Source: Streptomyces tauricus
Lineage (GTDB): Bacteria; Actinomycetota; Actinomycetes; Streptomycetales; Streptomycetaceae
DNA length: 64,000 bases
Reading direction: 5' to 3'
Assembly (NCBI RefSeq): GCF_014650955.1
Contig: NZ_BMVY01000005.1
Location: 186,001-250,000, forward strand
Positions within the stretch are counted from its first letter, which is position 1; the number at the start of each line of letters is the position of its first letter. Below are positions 54,045 to 63,933 of this stretch, piece after piece. Under the pieces are notes generated by a model. It was not told where the DNA came from, did not search any database, and saw only the letters and a program-made list of their open reading frames with translations. The position numbers were made by a program, and so were the translations under genes.

Positions 54045-55943
54045 TCAGCCGTTCTTGATGCGGTTCGTGAGTTCGGTGACCTGGTTGTAGATCGAGCGGC
54101 GTTCCGCCATCAGCGCGCGGATCTTGCGGTCGGCGTGCATGACGGTCGTGTGGTCGCGGCCGCCGAACTGCGCGCCGATCTTCGGCAGGGAGAGGTCCGT
54201 GAGTTCGCGGCAGAGGTACATGGCGATCTGGCGGGCCGTCACCAGCACCCGGCTGCGGGAGGAACCGCACAGATCTTCCACCGTGAGGCCGAAGTAGTCG
54301 GCGGTGGCCGCCATGATGGCCGGCGCGGTGATTTCCGGGGACGAGTCCTCGCCGCCGGGGATCAGGTCCTTGAGGACGATCTCGGTGAGACCGAGGTCGA
54401 CCGGCTGCCGGTTGAGCGACGCGAACGCCGTCACCCGGATCAGCGCGCCCTCCAGCTCGCGGATGTTGCGCGAGATGCGGGACGCGATGAACTCCAGCAC
54501 CTCCGGCGGGGCGTTGAGCTGCTCCTGTACCGCCTTCTTACGGAGGATGGCGATACGGGTCTCCAGCTCGGGCGGCTGGACATCGGTGATCAGACCCCAC
54601 TCGAAGCGGTTCCGCAGCCGGTCCTCCAGCGTCACCAGCTGCTTGGGCGGCCGGTCGCTGGAGAGCACGATCTGCTTGTTCGCGTTGTGGAGCGTGTTGA
54701 AGGTGTGGAAGAACTCCTCCTGCGTCGACTCCTTGTCCGCCAGGAACTGGATGTCGTCGACGAGCAGGATGTCCATCTCGCGGTACCGCTTGCGGAAGCT
54801 GTCGCCCTTGCCGTCGCGGATGGAGTTGATGAACTCGTTCGTGAACTCCTCGGAGCTGACGTACCGCACCCGCGTGCCCGGGTAGAGGCTGCGCGCGTAG
54901 TGCCCGATCGCGTGCAGCAGGTGCGTCTTGCCGAGGCCGGACTCCCCGTAGATGAAGAGCGGGTTGTACGCCTTGGCCGGCGCCTCGGCGACGGCGACCG
55001 CGGCCGCGTGCGCGAAACGGTTCGAGGCGCCGATCACGAAGGTGTCGAAGAGGTACTTCGGATTCAGGCGTGCGGTGGGCTCGCCGGGGCCCGTCGCGGG
55101 CGCCGGCTGCGCGGCCAGCGGGCCCGGCGCCCCGCTGGAGGCGGGCAGCGACGAGCCCACGGGGCCGCCGCGGTGGACATGGCCCATACCGGACGGGGAC
55201 GGCGGCTCGGACCGGTCACGGCGGTCCTGACGCTCGTAGTCCGAGCGCGGCTGGTCGTAGTCGGGCCGCTGCTGCTCGTAGTCGGACCGCTGGTCGTACG
55301 GCGAGCGGCCCGGCTGCTGCCGGTAGTCCCGCGGCGGGGACGCGTAGGGGTCGCGGTCCGGGAAGCCGAGCCGCTGCTGCTGCCATCCGTAGTCGTCCTG
55401 CGGAGGCCGCGGCCAGGCGCCGGGTCCGGGGCGCTGGTAGTCGGGGTACGCGGGGCGCGCCGTCGGGAGCTGGTCCTCGTGGGAGGGCTGCTGCTGATCG
55501 GGGCGGCCCTGCTGGTGGTCGTCCATGCGGCCGTCCATGCGGTCGTCCGCGCGATGGCGGCCGTATCCGCGGTAGCCGTCGCGGTCCTGCGAGGGAGGGC
55601 GCTCGGGCTCCTCGTACCGCTGCTGCGACTGCTGGACGGGCGGCGACGACGGTGCGGGGGACTCCCCGACGGAGTCGTCGACGGTGATCGCGATACGGAT
55701 CGGCCGACCGCACTCGCGGCTCAGCGTCTCGCTGACGATCGGCGCCAGGCGCCCTTCGAGGACGCCCTTCGCGAACTCGTTCGGGACGGCGAGCAGTGCG
55801 GTGTCCGCCACCAGCGCCAGCGGCTGACAGCGCTTGATCCAGTGCTCGTCCTTCGTCTCGACACCCTGGCCGCGGCCCTCCCCGAGAAGTTGCTCCAATA
55901 CTCGTGGCCACACTGCGGCAAGATCGGCAGGTACGTCAGCCAC
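54045..55943 (-). CDS. dnaA: Chromosomal replication initiator DnaA
   Basis: The 632-residue protein starts at GTG 55943. Domain I is at residues 1-90. A very long Pro/Gln/Arg/Tyr-rich domain II (about 90-290) is typical of Streptomyces. The AAA+ domain III has [15 protein letters not shown] (Walker A), LLVDDIQFL (Walker B) and SSDRPPKQL. Domain IV carries [20 protein letters not shown], the DnaA signature for box binding. It is transcribed leftwards into oriC. Confidence 0.98.
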   Translation of the reverse strand: MADVPADLAAVWPRVLEQLLGEGRGQGVETKDEHWIKRCQPLALVADTALLAVPNEFAKGVLEGRLAPIVSETLSRECGRPIRIAITVDDSVGESPAPSSPPVQQSQQRYEEPERPPSQDRDGYRGYGRHRADDRMDGRMDDHQQGRPDQQQPSHEDQLPTARPAYPDYQRPGPGAWPRPPQDDYGWQQQRLGFPDRDPYASPPRDYRQQPGRSPYDQRSDYEQQRPDYDQPRSDYERQDRRDRSEPPSPSGMGHVHRGGPVGSSLPASSGAPGPLAAQPAPATGPGEPTARLNPKYLFDTFVIGASNRFAHAAAVAVAEAPAKAYNPLFIYGESGLGKTHLLHAIGHYARSLYPGTRVRYVSSEEFTNEFINSIRDGKGDSFRKRYREMDILLVDDIQFLADKESTQEEFFHTFNTLHNANKQIVLSSDRPPKQLVTLEDRLRNRFEWGLITDVQPPELETRIAILRKKAVQEQLNAPPEVLEFIASRISRNIRELEGALIRVTAFASLNRQPVDLGLTEIVLKDLIPGGEDSSPEITAPAIMAATADYFGLTVEDLCGSSRSRVLVTARQIAMYLCRELTDLSLPKIGAQFGGRDHTTVMHADRKIRALMAERRSIYNQVTELTNRIKNG

Positions 55944-56361
55944 AGGGCACGCTCTCTCACGGGTCCCACGAACGTGTGATTCCTGGGACGGGTTGGGTTG
56001 GAACTCGGTGAACGGGGTGGACGAAGCCGCTGGAGCGGCCGGAACGAATGAGATGGAGCGGAGAGAAGGGAACGAACCGGAGTCCGGCCACGGTAGTCAG
56101 GGCGACCCATGCGGTTCAAGTTGTTGTCCCCAGCCTGTGGACAGTGTCTCCCGGGCAGCGCCGGTTTGACCGGATGGCGTAGCCGCGCGTACCGTGACCA
56201 GGTCGAGTTGTCGATGGCTGCTGCCGCCTGCCTCCGATGGGCACAGATCGCGAAGAGTGATCGGGAAGCGGTGCACTCGGGCGTAATGCGAGCTACTCGT
56301 TGGCGCACGGTGACAGCCAGGACGGCACTCCGCCGCCACCGATTCTTTCTGGAGCCCCCGA
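55944..56361. promoter_or_regulatory. Divergent dnaA / rpmH promoter region
   Basis: This 418-bp gap has no gene. TGTGGACAG at 56136-56144, with TTGTCCCCA at 56124, is DnaA-box-like and suits autoregulation of dnaA. The rpmH promoter must lie downstream of it. Confidence 0.55.
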
Positions 56362-56499
56362 GTGAGCAAGCGCACCTTCCAGCCGAACAACCGCCGTCGC
56401 GCCAAGACCCACGGCTTCCGCCTGCGGATGCGTACCCGTGCCGGCCGCGCGATTCTCGCGAACCGCCGTGGCAAGGGTCGCAGCAGCCTGTCCGCCTGA
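56362..56499 (+). CDS. rpmH: 50S ribosomal protein L34
   Basis: The 45-residue protein starts at GTG 56362 with GGAG upstream. [19 protein letters not shown] and [20 protein letters not shown] are the L34 sequence. It is the first gene of the rightward operon from oriC, 20 bp before rnpA. Confidence 0.98.
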
Positions 56500-56519
56500 T
56501 TACCTAAACAGGTCATGAC

Positions 56520-56891
56520 GTGCTGCCTACCGAGCATCGGCTGAGGCGGCGCGAGGACTTCGCGACCGCGGTACGCCGAGGACGCCGGGCCGGACGCCCG
56601 CTCCTCGTCGTCCACCTTCGTAGCGGTGCAACAGACCCGCACGTGCCTGGGGAGAGCACTCCCCCGACGCGTGCGGGTTTCGTTGTCAGCAAAGCCGTGG
56701 GCGGAGCCGTCGTACGCAACAAGGTGAAGCGTCGGCTTCGCCATCTGATGCGTACGCGAGTGGCTCGGCTGACCCCCGGTAGCCTGGTAGTCGTACGAGC
56801 GCTGCCCGGTGCGGGCGACGCCGACCATGCCCAGCTGGCCCGAGACCTGGACGCCGCCCTGGAGCGGCTGATGGGAGGGGGCGCGCGATGA
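56520..56891 (+). CDS. rnpA: Ribonuclease P protein component
   Basis: The 123-residue protein starts at GTG 56520. [20 protein letters not shown] and [20 protein letters not shown] contain the RNR signature for P RNA and pre-tRNA binding. It is the protein cofactor for tRNA 5' processing. It overlaps yidD by 4 bp (ATGA). Confidence 0.97.
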   Translation: MLPTEHRLRRREDFATAVRRGRRAGRPLLVVHLRSGATDPHVPGESTPPTRAGFVVSKAVGGAVVRNKVKRRLRHLMRTRVARLTPGSLVVVRALPGAGDADHAQLARDLDAALERLMGGGAR

Positions 56892-57253
56892 AGTACCCGC
56901 TGCTGGCTCTCATCAAGATGTACCAGTGGACCATCAGCCCGTTGCTCGGGCCGGTGTGCAAGTACTACCCGTCGTGTTCCCACTACGGGTACCAAGCCAT
57001 CGACCGGCACGGTGCGATCAAGGGAACGGCACTCACCGCCTGGCGCATCCTGCGGTGCAATCCGTGGTCGCTGGGCGGTGTGGACCATGTCCCGCCGCGC
57101 AAGCGTCCGCGGTGGCACGAGATGCCGCGCAACGCCTGGCGTGCACGCAAGGGCGGGAACTCCGCCGCCGAACCGGCCACCGAGGGGCACGGTATGTCCA
57201 ACCATCCCTCAAGCCCGGCCGCCGAGACCCCGTCCCATGCTCAAGGAGCCTGA
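56888..57253 (+). CDS. yidD: Membrane protein insertion efficiency factor YidD
   Basis: The 121-residue protein starts at ATG 56888. [33 protein letters not shown] and [18 protein letters not shown] are the YidD signature with its conserved Cys residues. The C-terminal tail (Ser/Pro/Ala-rich) is longer than in minimal YidD. It helps YidC-dependent insertion and is followed 3 bp later by yidC. Confidence 0.95.
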   Translation: MKYPLLALIKMYQWTISPLLGPVCKYYPSCSHYGYQAIDRHGAIKGTALTAWRILRCNPWSLGGVDHVPPRKRPRWHEMPRNAWRARKGGNSAAEPATEGHGMSNHPSSPAAETPSHAQGA

Positions 57254-57256
57254 TTA

Positions 57257-58543
57257 GTGGACACGATTGCCAGTATTTTCAGCTTCATCACGACACCCGT
57301 TTCCTGGGTCATCGTCCAGTTCCACTCGGTGTACGGCGCCATCTTCGGCCCGGACACGGGCTGGGCCTGGGGCTTGTCCATCGTGTCCCTGGTGATCCTG
57401 ATCCGTATCTGCCTGATCCCGCTCTTCGTGAAGCAGATCAAGGCGACGCGGGCGATGCAGACGCTGCAGCCCGAGATGAAGAAGATCCAGGAGCGCTACA
57501 AGAACGACAAGCAGCGCCAGTCCGAAGAGATGATGAAGCTGTACAAGGAGACGGGTACCAACCCGCTCTCCTCGTGCCTTCCCATCCTGGCGCAGTCGCC
57601 GTTCTTCTTCGCTCTCTACCACGTGCTGAACAGCATCGCGTCGAACGACACCATCGGCGTGATCAACAACCGGCTGCTGGAGAGCGCGCAGAAGGCCCAC
57701 ATCTTCGGCGCCCCGCTGGCCTCGAAGTTCACGGACAGCAGCGCCAAGGTCCAGGAACTGGGCTCCACGATCACCGACGTGCGCGTCGTCACGGCGATCA
57801 TGATCGTCCTGATGTCGTTCTCGCAGTTCTACACGCAGCGTCAGCTGATGACGAAGAACGTCGACACCACGGTGAAGACGCCGTTCATGCAGCAGCAGAA
57901 GATGCTGATGTACGTCTTCCCGATCATGTTCGCCGTCTTCGGCATCAACTTCCCCGTCGGTGTCCTCGTCTACTGGCTGACCACCAACGTGTGGACCATG
58001 GGCCAGCAGATGTACGTCATCCGCAACAACCCGACGCCGGGTTCCAAGGCCCAGGCCTCGTACCTGGAGCGGCTGACCAAGCACATCACTCAGCACGGCA
58101 AGACCCGCGGACGCGGTCAGAAGGCCATCGTCAAGGCCATCGTCGCCAAGGGCCGTGACCGCAACGAGTTCGAGCGCAAGTTCATCAACGGTCTGAGCAA
58201 GGCGGGCCTGGCGGCCCAGGCCGACGGCAACGTGGTGAAGAGCGAGGCCTCGACCCTGGTCGAGACCGAGGACGGCACCCCGGCGACGAGCGCGGCTCCC
58301 AAGCGCCAGCAGCCCAAGCGGCAGAGCAAGTCCCAGCGGCAGGCGGGCACGGTCCAGGGTGGTGCCAAGGCCGCGGGCGAGTCCGAGCCGAAGACCTCCC
58401 TCAGCAAGTCCGACGAACCGCAGGACGCCAAGCCCGGCCCCAAGCCGGCAGGCGGCAAGCCCGCGTCCGGCGGCACCCGCAGCAAGGCCCAGTCCGGACA
58501 GCGCAAGGGTCCGCAGCGGCCCAAGTCCCCGTCCAAGAAGTAA
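57257..58543 (+). CDS. yidC: Membrane protein insertase YidC
   Basis: The 428-residue protein starts at GTG 57257. Five transmembrane segments match the YidC/Oxa1 core: [36 protein letters not shown] with the conserved hydrophilic-groove Arg, [20 protein letters not shown], a fourth around [20 protein letters not shown], and [21 protein letters not shown] long basic Lys/Ala/Pro-rich cytosolic tail (about 300-428) probably contacts the ribosome. It inserts inner-membrane proteins with or without SecYEG. Confidence 0.96.
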   Translation: MDTIASIFSFITTPVSWVIVQFHSVYGAIFGPDTGWAWGLSIVSLVILIRICLIPLFVKQIKATRAMQTLQPEMKKIQERYKNDKQRQSEEMMKLYKETGTNPLSSCLPILAQSPFFFALYHVLNSIASNDTIGVINNRLLESAQKAHIFGAPLASKFTDSSAKVQELGSTITDVRVVTAIMIVLMSFSQFYTQRQLMTKNVDTTVKTPFMQQQKMLMYVFPIMFAVFGINFPVGVLVYWLTTNVWTMGQQMYVIRNNPTPGSKAQASYLERLTKHITQHGKTRGRGQKAIVKAIVAKGRDRNEFERKFINGLSKAGLAAQADGNVVKSEASTLVETEDGTPATSAAPKRQQPKRQSKSQRQAGTVQGGAKAAGESEPKTSLSKSDEPQDAKPGPKPAGGKPASGGTRSKAQSGQRKGPQRPKSPSKK

Positions 58544-58562
58544 GCAAGAAGGAGTCCATCCC

Positions 58563-59075
58563 GTGACGGAAGGCACCACCGCCGCTGCCCCTGAGGGTGG
58601 CGACACCCTGACCCGCCTGGAGCAGGAGGGCGAGATCGCGGCCGACTACCTCGAGGGTCTGCTGGACATCGCCGACCTCGACGGCGACATCGACATGGAT
58701 GTCGAGGCCGACCGTGCGGCCGTCTCGATCATCAGCGATTCCAACAGCCGCGACCTGCAGAAGCTGGTCGGCCGTGACGGCGAGGTGCTGGAGGCACTCC
58801 AGGAGCTCACCCGCCTGGCCGTGCACCGGGAGACCGGAGACCGCAGCCGGCTGATGCTGGACATCGCGGGCTATCGCGCCAAGAAGCGTGAGGAGCTCTC
58901 CGAGCTGGGCGCGAAAACTGCGGCCGAGGTCAGGAGCTCCGGCGAGCCGGTGAAGATGAATCCGATGACGCCCTTCGAGCGCAAGGTGGTGCACGACGCC
59001 GTCAAGGCGGCCGGCCTGCGCAGCGAGTCCGAGGGCGAGGAGCCGCAGCGCTTCGTCGTCGTGCTCCCCGCCTGA
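58563..59075 (+). CDS. jag: Jag/KhpB-type KH-R3H RNA-binding protein
   Basis: The 170-residue protein starts at GTG 58563 after AAGGAG, 19 bp from yidC. A KH domain (AAVSIISDSNSRDLQKLVGR with GRDG-type loop) and a C-terminal R3H domain (MTPFERKVVHDAVKAAG, ending RFVVVLPA) are present. The Jag_N domain of the Firmicute protein is missing, as usual in actinobacteria. It binds RNA and influences wall synthesis and division. Confidence 0.94.
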   Translation: MTEGTTAAAPEGGDTLTRLEQEGEIAADYLEGLLDIADLDGDIDMDVEADRAAVSIISDSNSRDLQKLVGRDGEVLEALQELTRLAVHRETGDRSRLMLDIAGYRAKKREELSELGAKTAAEVRSSGEPVKMNPMTPFERKVVHDAVKAAGLRSESEGEEPQRFVVVLPA

Positions 59076-59093
59076 TCAAGCACGTCGTACTTC

Positions 59094-59123
59094 CGGCCCC
59101 GTCTGTGTCCGCAGGCGGGGCCG
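59094..59123 (+). terminator. Terminator after jag
   Basis: CGGCCCCG pairs with CGGGGCCG (59094-59101 with 59116-59123), followed by AATTTTG. It ends the rpmH-jag operon. Confidence 0.82.
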
Positions 59124-59214
59124 AATTTTGTCAGCCCGGTGTTTGTCGATAGTTCCTGATAGTCCTGGTAGTCAGCGCGCAGTGCGCTCAAGCGGTACGG
59201 AAGGACGGTTCCCC

Positions 59215-59931
59215 GTGACGGAGGCAGCGGAGCTCCCCCCTGCGCCCGAGCAGGCTCGGGCGGTATTCGGTGATCGCTTCGCGGACGCGGTTCGTTTCGC
59301 GGAGTTGCTGGCCGACGTGGGAGTTCAGCGCGGTCTGATCGGTCCTCGTGAAGTGCCTCGTCTGTGGGAGCGGCATCTGTTGAACTGCGCCGTGCTCTCG
59401 GAAGTGGTTCCGGAGGGCGTGACCGTGTGCGACGTCGGGTCCGGGGCCGGTCTGCCCGGCATCCCCCTGGCCCTTGTCCGCACGGACCTCAAGATCACGC
59501 TGCTTGAGCCGCTGCTGCGGCGCACGAACTTCCTCAACGAGGTCGTCGAGCTGCTCGGGCTCGACCATGTCACCGTCGTCCGTGGGCGCGCCGAGGAGGT
59601 CCTCGGCAAGCTGCCTCCGGTCCATGTGGTGACGGCCCGGGCCGTGGCTCCTCTGGACCGCCTCGCGGCCTGGGGAGTCCCGCTCCTGCGTCCGTACGGA
59701 GAGATGCTGCTCCTCAAGGGCGACACCGCGGAGGAAGAGGTCAAGAACGCGGGAGCCGCCCTGAGCAAGCTCGGAGCCGTTGACACTTCGGTGCTGCACG
59801 TGGGCGAGGGCGTGGTGGAACCCCTGGCCACGGTGGTGCGTGTGGAGGTCGGGGAGAGCCCCGGGGGTGTGCGGTTCGCGGCCAAACGAGCGAAGGCAGC
59901 GCGGACGGGGAGGACCAGGAGGCGCCGCTGA
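59215..59931 (+). CDS. rsmG: 16S rRNA (guanine-N7)-methyltransferase
   Basis: The 238-residue protein starts at GTG 59215 behind GAAGGACGG. The SAM-binding motif VCDVGSGAGLPGIPLALVR is followed by LLEPLLRRTNFLNEVVELL and VVTARAVAPLDRLAAW, the GidB signature. It methylates G527 (E. coli numbering) of 16S rRNA. Its loss gives low-level streptomycin resistance in Streptomyces. The C-terminus is extended by a basic tail. Confidence 0.96.
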   Translation: MTEAAELPPAPEQARAVFGDRFADAVRFAELLADVGVQRGLIGPREVPRLWERHLLNCAVLSEVVPEGVTVCDVGSGAGLPGIPLALVRTDLKITLLEPLLRRTNFLNEVVELLGLDHVTVVRGRAEEVLGKLPPVHVVTARAVAPLDRLAAWGVPLLRPYGEMLLLKGDTAEEEVKNAGAALSKLGAVDTSVLHVGEGVVEPLATVVRVEVGESPGGVRFAAKRAKAARTGRTRRRR

Positions 59932-60109
59932 CCACGGCCCGGCGGAGGCGCCGGAGGACGGGTGTACATCGCCGGATGGTGCGTGTACGTCGTCGGGGCG
60001 GAGCCATGGTGACTGATCCGTCCTGACGACGAGACGTACTCCACACAAGCTGCCGAACCTATGCATGCCGGAGTGTCGCGCGAGGGCGGCCCCGCGCGCT
60101 GTGCATCGT

Positions 60110-60123
60110 GTTTCACGTGAAAC
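60110..60123. other. parS: parS site (exact) upstream of parA
   Basis: The 14-bp palindrome GTTTCACGTGAAAC lies in the rsmG-parA gap, or overlaps the first codons of parA if the earliest GTG (60108) is used. Confidence 0.93.
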
Positions 60124-60374
60124 GTCGCTCATTGCTGCACGGCATCATCGGTCGCGGCCGCGCCGCAGCCGAACCCCGCGACCGTAACCCGCTGGGATCC
60201 CTGGGATCCTTTGGGAAAAGAGCCTCTCCTGGCCGAAGCACGCCCCCCGAAGAGGGCACGGAGTTGTCCACAGAGGTGGATTTCTCCACAGAAGCACGGG
60301 CCTCGCTGGTTCACGACCCCGATGGCATGGGAGGCTCTGTTCATTGCGAGCCTGAAGTCGAGGAGAGTGAATCC

Positions 60375-61400
60375 TTGCGGTCCGACGCCAACATCGCGGG
60401 ACCGATGACCGATCCGGTCCCCGGTCCCCGAACCGAGTCGATCGGGGACGATGTTTCACGTGAAACACCGCCCCCGATGGACGACACTCCCATCGGTCGT
60501 GCTGCCCAACTTGCTGTGGAGGCTCTAGGTCGAGCCGGTGAGGGCCTGCCACGGCCCGAGCAGACCCGCGTCATGGTGGTCGCCAACCAGAAGGGCGGGG
60601 TCGGAAAGACCACGACCACGGTCAACCTTGCTGCCTCTCTCGCGCTGCACGGTGGCCGGGTCCTGGTGATCGACCTGGACCCCCAGGGCAATGCGTCCAC
60701 CGCGCTGGGGATCGACCATCACGCCGAAGTTCCGTCCATCTATGACGTGCTGATCGACAGCAGGCCACTCTCCGAGGTTGTTCAGCCGGTTCCAGATGTC
60801 GAAGGCCTTTTCTGCGCGCCTGCCACCATCGATCTCGCCGGTGCGGAGATCGAGCTGGTGTCCCTGGTGGCACGTGAGAGTCGACTGGAACGGGCGATCC
60901 TGGCGTACGAGCAGCCGCTCGACTACATCCTGATTGACTGCCCGCCTTCCCTGGGACTGCTGACGGTCAACGCGCTCGTCGCGGGCGCCGAGGTCCTCAT
61001 CCCGATCCAGTGCGAGTACTACGCACTGGAGGGTCTGGGCCAGCTGCTGCGCAACGTCGACCTGGTACGGGGGCACCTCAACCCCAACCTGCACGTGTCG
61101 ACGATCCTGCTCACCATGTACGACGGCAGGACGCGCCTCGCATCCCAGGTCGCCGACGAGGTGCGCAGCCACTTCGGCGAAGAGGTACTGCGAACGAGCA
61201 TCCCGCGCTCGGTCCGTATCTCCGAAGCCCCCAGCTATGGGCAGACGGTGCTGACCTACGACCCGGGATCGAGCGGCGCCCTTTCCTATCTTGAGGCGGC
61301 GCGTGAGATCGCACTGCGCGGAGCCGGCGTGGCCTACGACGCGCAGCATGCCCACATGGGCGCACACAGTGAACAGAGCATGGTGGAGGGGATCCAGTGA
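60375..61400 (+). CDS. parA: Chromosome partitioning ATPase ParA
   Basis: From TTG 60375 (AGGAG at 60361-60365) the protein has 341 residues. In-frame alternatives are ATG 60327 (357 aa) and GTG 60108 (430 aa); the last would start inside a parS site and add a poorly ordered leader. The deviant Walker [43 protein letters not shown] and [12 protein letters not shown] are typical. ParA assembles on nucleoid DNA and moves ParB complexes in sporulating hyphae. A parS site lies inside the coding sequence at 60453. Confidence 0.95.
   Translation: MRSDANIAGPMTDPVPGPRTESIGDDVSRETPPPMDDTPIGRAAQLAVEALGRAGEGLPRPEQTRVMVVANQKGGVGKTTTTVNLAASLALHGGRVLVIDLDPQGNASTALGIDHHAEVPSIYDVLIDSRPLSEVVQPVPDVEGLFCAPATIDLAGAEIELVSLVARESRLERAILAYEQPLDYILIDCPPSLGLLTVNALVAGAEVLIPIQCEYYALEGLGQLLRNVDLVRGHLNPNLHVSTILLTMYDGRTRLASQVADEVRSHFGEEVLRTSIPRSVRISEAPSYGQTVLTYDPGSSGALSYLEAAREIALRGAGVAYDAQHAHMGAHSEQSMVEGIQ
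60453..60466. other. parS: parS site (exact) inside parA
   Basis: GTTTCACGTGAAAC lies within the coding sequence and encodes the segment DVSRET. Confidence 0.93.
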
Positions 61401-62500
61401 GCGAGCGACGGAGGGGGTTGGGCCGTGGTCTCGGCGCACTGATCCCGGCTGCCCCGACAGGGGAGAAGGCAGTACCACCGGCGATGGGCGGAGCATCCAC
61501 ATCGCCGGGAGCCGTACCGGTGCTGACCGCCGAGCGCGGGGTGGCGGCGGCCAAGGTCGCCTCGCTCCCGCCGGCCCAGGTTTCGCATGAGCCGGAAGAG
61601 CCGTCGGTGAGCGTCTTCGGGGAGGCTCCGGCGGCACCTGTGGGTGCGTACTTCGCCGAGCTGCCCCTCGACTCCATCACGCCGAACCCGCGTCAGCCCC
61701 GAGACGTGTTCGACGACGACGCGCTCGCTGAACTCGTCACCTCCATCAAGGAGGTCGGGCTTCTCCAGCCGGTCGTCGTACGGCAGGCGGGACCGGCGCG
61801 CTATGAGCTCATCATGGGCGAGCGGCGCTGGAGGGCCTGCCGTGAGGCGGGGCTGGAGGCCATCCCGGCGATCGTGCGAGCCACGGACGACGAGAAGCTT
61901 CTCCTGGACGCTCTGCTGGAGAACCTCCACCGGGCGCAGCTGAATCCGCTGGAAGAGGCTGCCGCCTACGACCAGTTGCTCCAGGACTTCAACTGCACGC
62001 ACGACCAGCTGGCCGACCGCATCGGGCGGTCACGTCCTCAGGTCTCCAACACGCTGCGTCTGCTGAAGCTCTCGCCGTCGGTTCAGCGTCGTGTGGCCGC
62101 CGGAGTTCTTTCCGCCGGACACGCGCGGGCTCTGCTCTCCGTCGCGGACTCGGAGGAGCAGGACCGTCTGGCCCATCGCATCGTGGCCGAAGGGCTCTCG
62201 GTACGGGCCGTGGAAGAGATCGTCACCCTCATGGGTTCGCGGCCGCAGTCGACGCCTCGCGCCAAGGGACCGAGGGCCGGTTCTCTGCTCTCTCCGGCGC
62301 TCAACGATCTCGCGGGTCGTCTCTCAGATCGCTTCGAGACCCGGGTGAAGGTCGACCTCGGTCAGAAGAAGGGCAAGATCACCGTCGAGTTCGCCTCGGT
62401 GGAGGACCTGGAGCGGATCCTCGGCTCGCTCGCTCCGGGTGAGGGACCGGTTCTGCAGAAGAGTCTCGTGGACGACGACTCCGAGGACCCGGAGTCCTGA
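61397..62500 (+). CDS. parB: Chromosome partitioning protein ParB
   Basis: The 367-residue protein starts at GTG 61397, overlapping parA by 4 bp. The N-terminal ParA-interacting motif [13 protein letters not shown] is followed by a linker. The CTPase/ParB-N domain has [40 protein letters not shown] and [14 protein letters not shown]. The [22 protein letters not shown] and a C-terminal dimerisation domain complete it. It binds the parS sites listed here. Confidence 0.97.
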   Translation: MSERRRGLGRGLGALIPAAPTGEKAVPPAMGGASTSPGAVPVLTAERGVAAAKVASLPPAQVSHEPEEPSVSVFGEAPAAPVGAYFAELPLDSITPNPRQPRDVFDDDALAELVTSIKEVGLLQPVVVRQAGPARYELIMGERRWRACREAGLEAIPAIVRATDDEKLLLDALLENLHRAQLNPLEEAAAYDQLLQDFNCTHDQLADRIGRSRPQVSNTLRLLKLSPSVQRRVAAGVLSAGHARALLSVADSEEQDRLAHRIVAEGLSVRAVEEIVTLMGSRPQSTPRAKGPRAGSLLSPALNDLAGRLSDRFETRVKVDLGQKKGKITVEFASVEDLERILGSLAPGEGPVLQKSLVDDDSEDPES

Positions 62501-62538
62501 GTCTCGATGGCCGGTCGGTTGCGACCGGCCCGGCAGTG

Positions 62539-62579
62539 GAGCGGGCTGTGTCCGGTGTGTACCGGAACACGGCCCGCTC
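62539..62579 (+). terminator. parAB terminator
   Basis: GAGCGGGC at 62539-62546 pairs with GCCCGCTC at 62572-62579, with inner TGTGTCCGG/CCGGAACACG pairing. The stem is followed by TTTGCTTT. Confidence 0.85.
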
Positions 62580-62678
62580 TTTGCTTTCTGTCGGTATCGA
62601 TGGAATCGCATCGTGGATACGATGCATTCGGGTATGGCGCATTCACCTGGCAGTACCTTCTGTGGGGAGGCGGAGGCC

Positions 62679-62936
62679 ATGCGAACGGTGAGCCGCACAG
62701 GACTGGTGAGCGCGGGCCTGGGGCTGGGCGCGGTCGGCGGGTTCGTCGGCAGCCTGCTCAGGGAACGGAGCGCTCTGACAGCCGCTCGCGATGCCGCGGG
62801 CGAGGGAAGCGAGGAACTGCCTTCATGGGGCGCCGGCTCGTACCGCTCACGCTGGACAACCTTCAGGACCTTCCCAAGCGCTGTCGCGCGTGTGTCTTCT
62901 GGGAGTTGGACCCAGTCAGCGGCCAGGCCGCGGTAA
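62679..62936 (+). CDS. Possible small membrane protein, 85 aa
   Basis: ATG 62679 follows a strong GGAGGCGGAGG. The peptide begins MRTVSRTGLVSAGLGLGAVG, giving one hydrophobic span, then RERSALTAARDAAGEG. It overlaps the acetyltransferase gene by 112 bp in another frame, which argues against the full length; the real product may be short or the frame may be chance. Confidence 0.35.
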   Translation: MRTVSRTGLVSAGLGLGAVGGFVGSLLRERSALTAARDAAGEGSEELPSWGAGSYRSRWTTFRTFPSAVARVSSGSWTQSAARPR

Positions 62937-63442
62937 AGGCAGGCACTCCCGATCTGGAGAAGGAGGCGTGGATCTCCGCTGTTCTGCTGGAGTGGGGATC
63001 CTGCGGCCGGGTCGTCTACGTGGACGACGCACCGGTGGGCTTCGTGATGTACGCACCGCCCGCCTATGTGCCGCGCTCGACGGCATTTCCCACGAGCCCG
63101 GTCTCGCCCGACGCGATCCAGTTGATGACGGCCTTCATCCTGCCGGAGTTCCAGGGGCAGGGGCTCGGGCGTGTGATGGTCCAGACGGTTGCCAAGGATC
63201 TACTGCGGCGAGGCTTCAAAGCCATCGAGGCCTTTGGGGACGCCCGGTGGAAGGAGCCCGCCTGTGTCCTTCCTGCCGACCATTTGCTGGCCGTGGGCTT
63301 CAAGACCGTCCGACCGCACCCGACGTACCCGCGTCTGCGTCTGGAGCTGCGGACGACGCTCTCCTGGAAGGAAGACGTGGAGTTGGCGCTCGACCGGTTG
63401 CTGGGGGCCGTACAGAAGGAACCAGCCCTGCGCCCGCTGTAG
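62825..63442 (+). CDS. GNAT-family N-acetyltransferase
   Basis: The 205-residue protein starts at ATG 62825 with GAGG upstream. The fold is GNAT: N-terminal RRLVPLTLDNLQDLPKRCRA, strand beta 4 VVYVDDAPVGFVMYAPPAYV, then the acetyl-CoA motif A LMTAFILPEFQGQGLGRVMV with the Q-x-x-G-x-G loop. Substrate is unknown. The gene is conserved next to parB in Streptomyces. It converges on trxA across a terminator hairpin. Confidence 0.9.
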   Translation: MGRRLVPLTLDNLQDLPKRCRACVFWELDPVSGQAAVKAGTPDLEKEAWISAVLLEWGSCGRVVYVDDAPVGFVMYAPPAYVPRSTAFPTSPVSPDAIQLMTAFILPEFQGQGLGRVMVQTVAKDLLRRGFKAIEAFGDARWKEPACVLPADHLLAVGFKTVRPHPTYPRLRLELRTTLSWKEDVELALDRLLGAVQKEPALRPL

Positions 63443-63480
63443 AGCGGACCGCGTGCGGAGCGGACTGTGCTGAACAAACA

Positions 63481-63510
63481 GAGGGGCCGACCCGCTTGGG
63501 TCGGCCCCTC
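63481..63510. terminator. Bidirectional terminator between the GNAT and trxA genes
   Basis: GAGGGGCCGACCC at 63481-63493 pairs with GGGTCGGCCCCTC at 63498-63510. The parS site follows immediately. Confidence 0.85.
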
Positions 63511-63513
63511 CAT

Positions 63514-63527
63514 GTTTCACGTGAAAC
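63514..63527. other. parS: parS site (exact) between the GNAT and trxA genes
   Basis: GTTTCACGTGAAAC, intergenic, about 10 kb right of oriC. Confidence 0.93.
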
Positions 63528-63557
63528 ATCGTCGCCCGCGAGCGACGGCTTGCTGCA

Positions 63558-63890
63558 TTACTCGGAGATGAAGTCCTCAAGGTCCCGCACGATCGCGGCC
63601 TTCGGCTTGGCACCCACGATGGTCTTGGCGACCTCGCCACCCTGGTAGACGTTCAGGGTCGGGATGGACATGACGCCGTACTTGGCGGCCGTACCCGGGT
63701 TCTCGTCGATGTTGAGCTTGACGATCTCGATCTTGTCGCCGTACTCGGCGGCGATCGCCTCGAGGGACGGCGCGATCTGGCGGCACGGACCGCACCAAGC
63801 GGCCCAGAAGTCCACCAGTACGGGCTTGTCGCTCTTCAGGACGTCCTGCTCGAAAGAGTCGTCTGTCACGTGCTTCAGGGTGCCGGCCAC
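63558..63890 (-). CDS. trxA: Thioredoxin
   Basis: The 110-residue protein starts at ATG 63890. The active site is VDFWAAWCGPCRQIAP, the cis-Pro segment is VMSIPTLNVYQGG, and the length is standard. It reduces protein disulfides in the cytosol and is recharged by the thioredoxin reductase encoded 43 bp upstream on the same strand. Confidence 0.98.
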   Translation of the reverse strand: MAGTLKHVTDDSFEQDVLKSDKPVLVDFWAAWCGPCRQIAPSLEAIAAEYGDKIEIVKLNIDENPGTAAKYGVMSIPTLNVYQGGEVAKTIVGAKPKAAIVRDLEDFISE

Positions 63891-63933
63891 GGCGGGCTCC
63901 TTAACTGGTTGGTGCGGTGGGGCGGATGGGGGG

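Noticed and set aside
54042..55979. A 645-codon open frame opposite dnaA
   Set aside because: Exact antisense of dnaA with its repeat-rich domain II; composition is that of a shadow.
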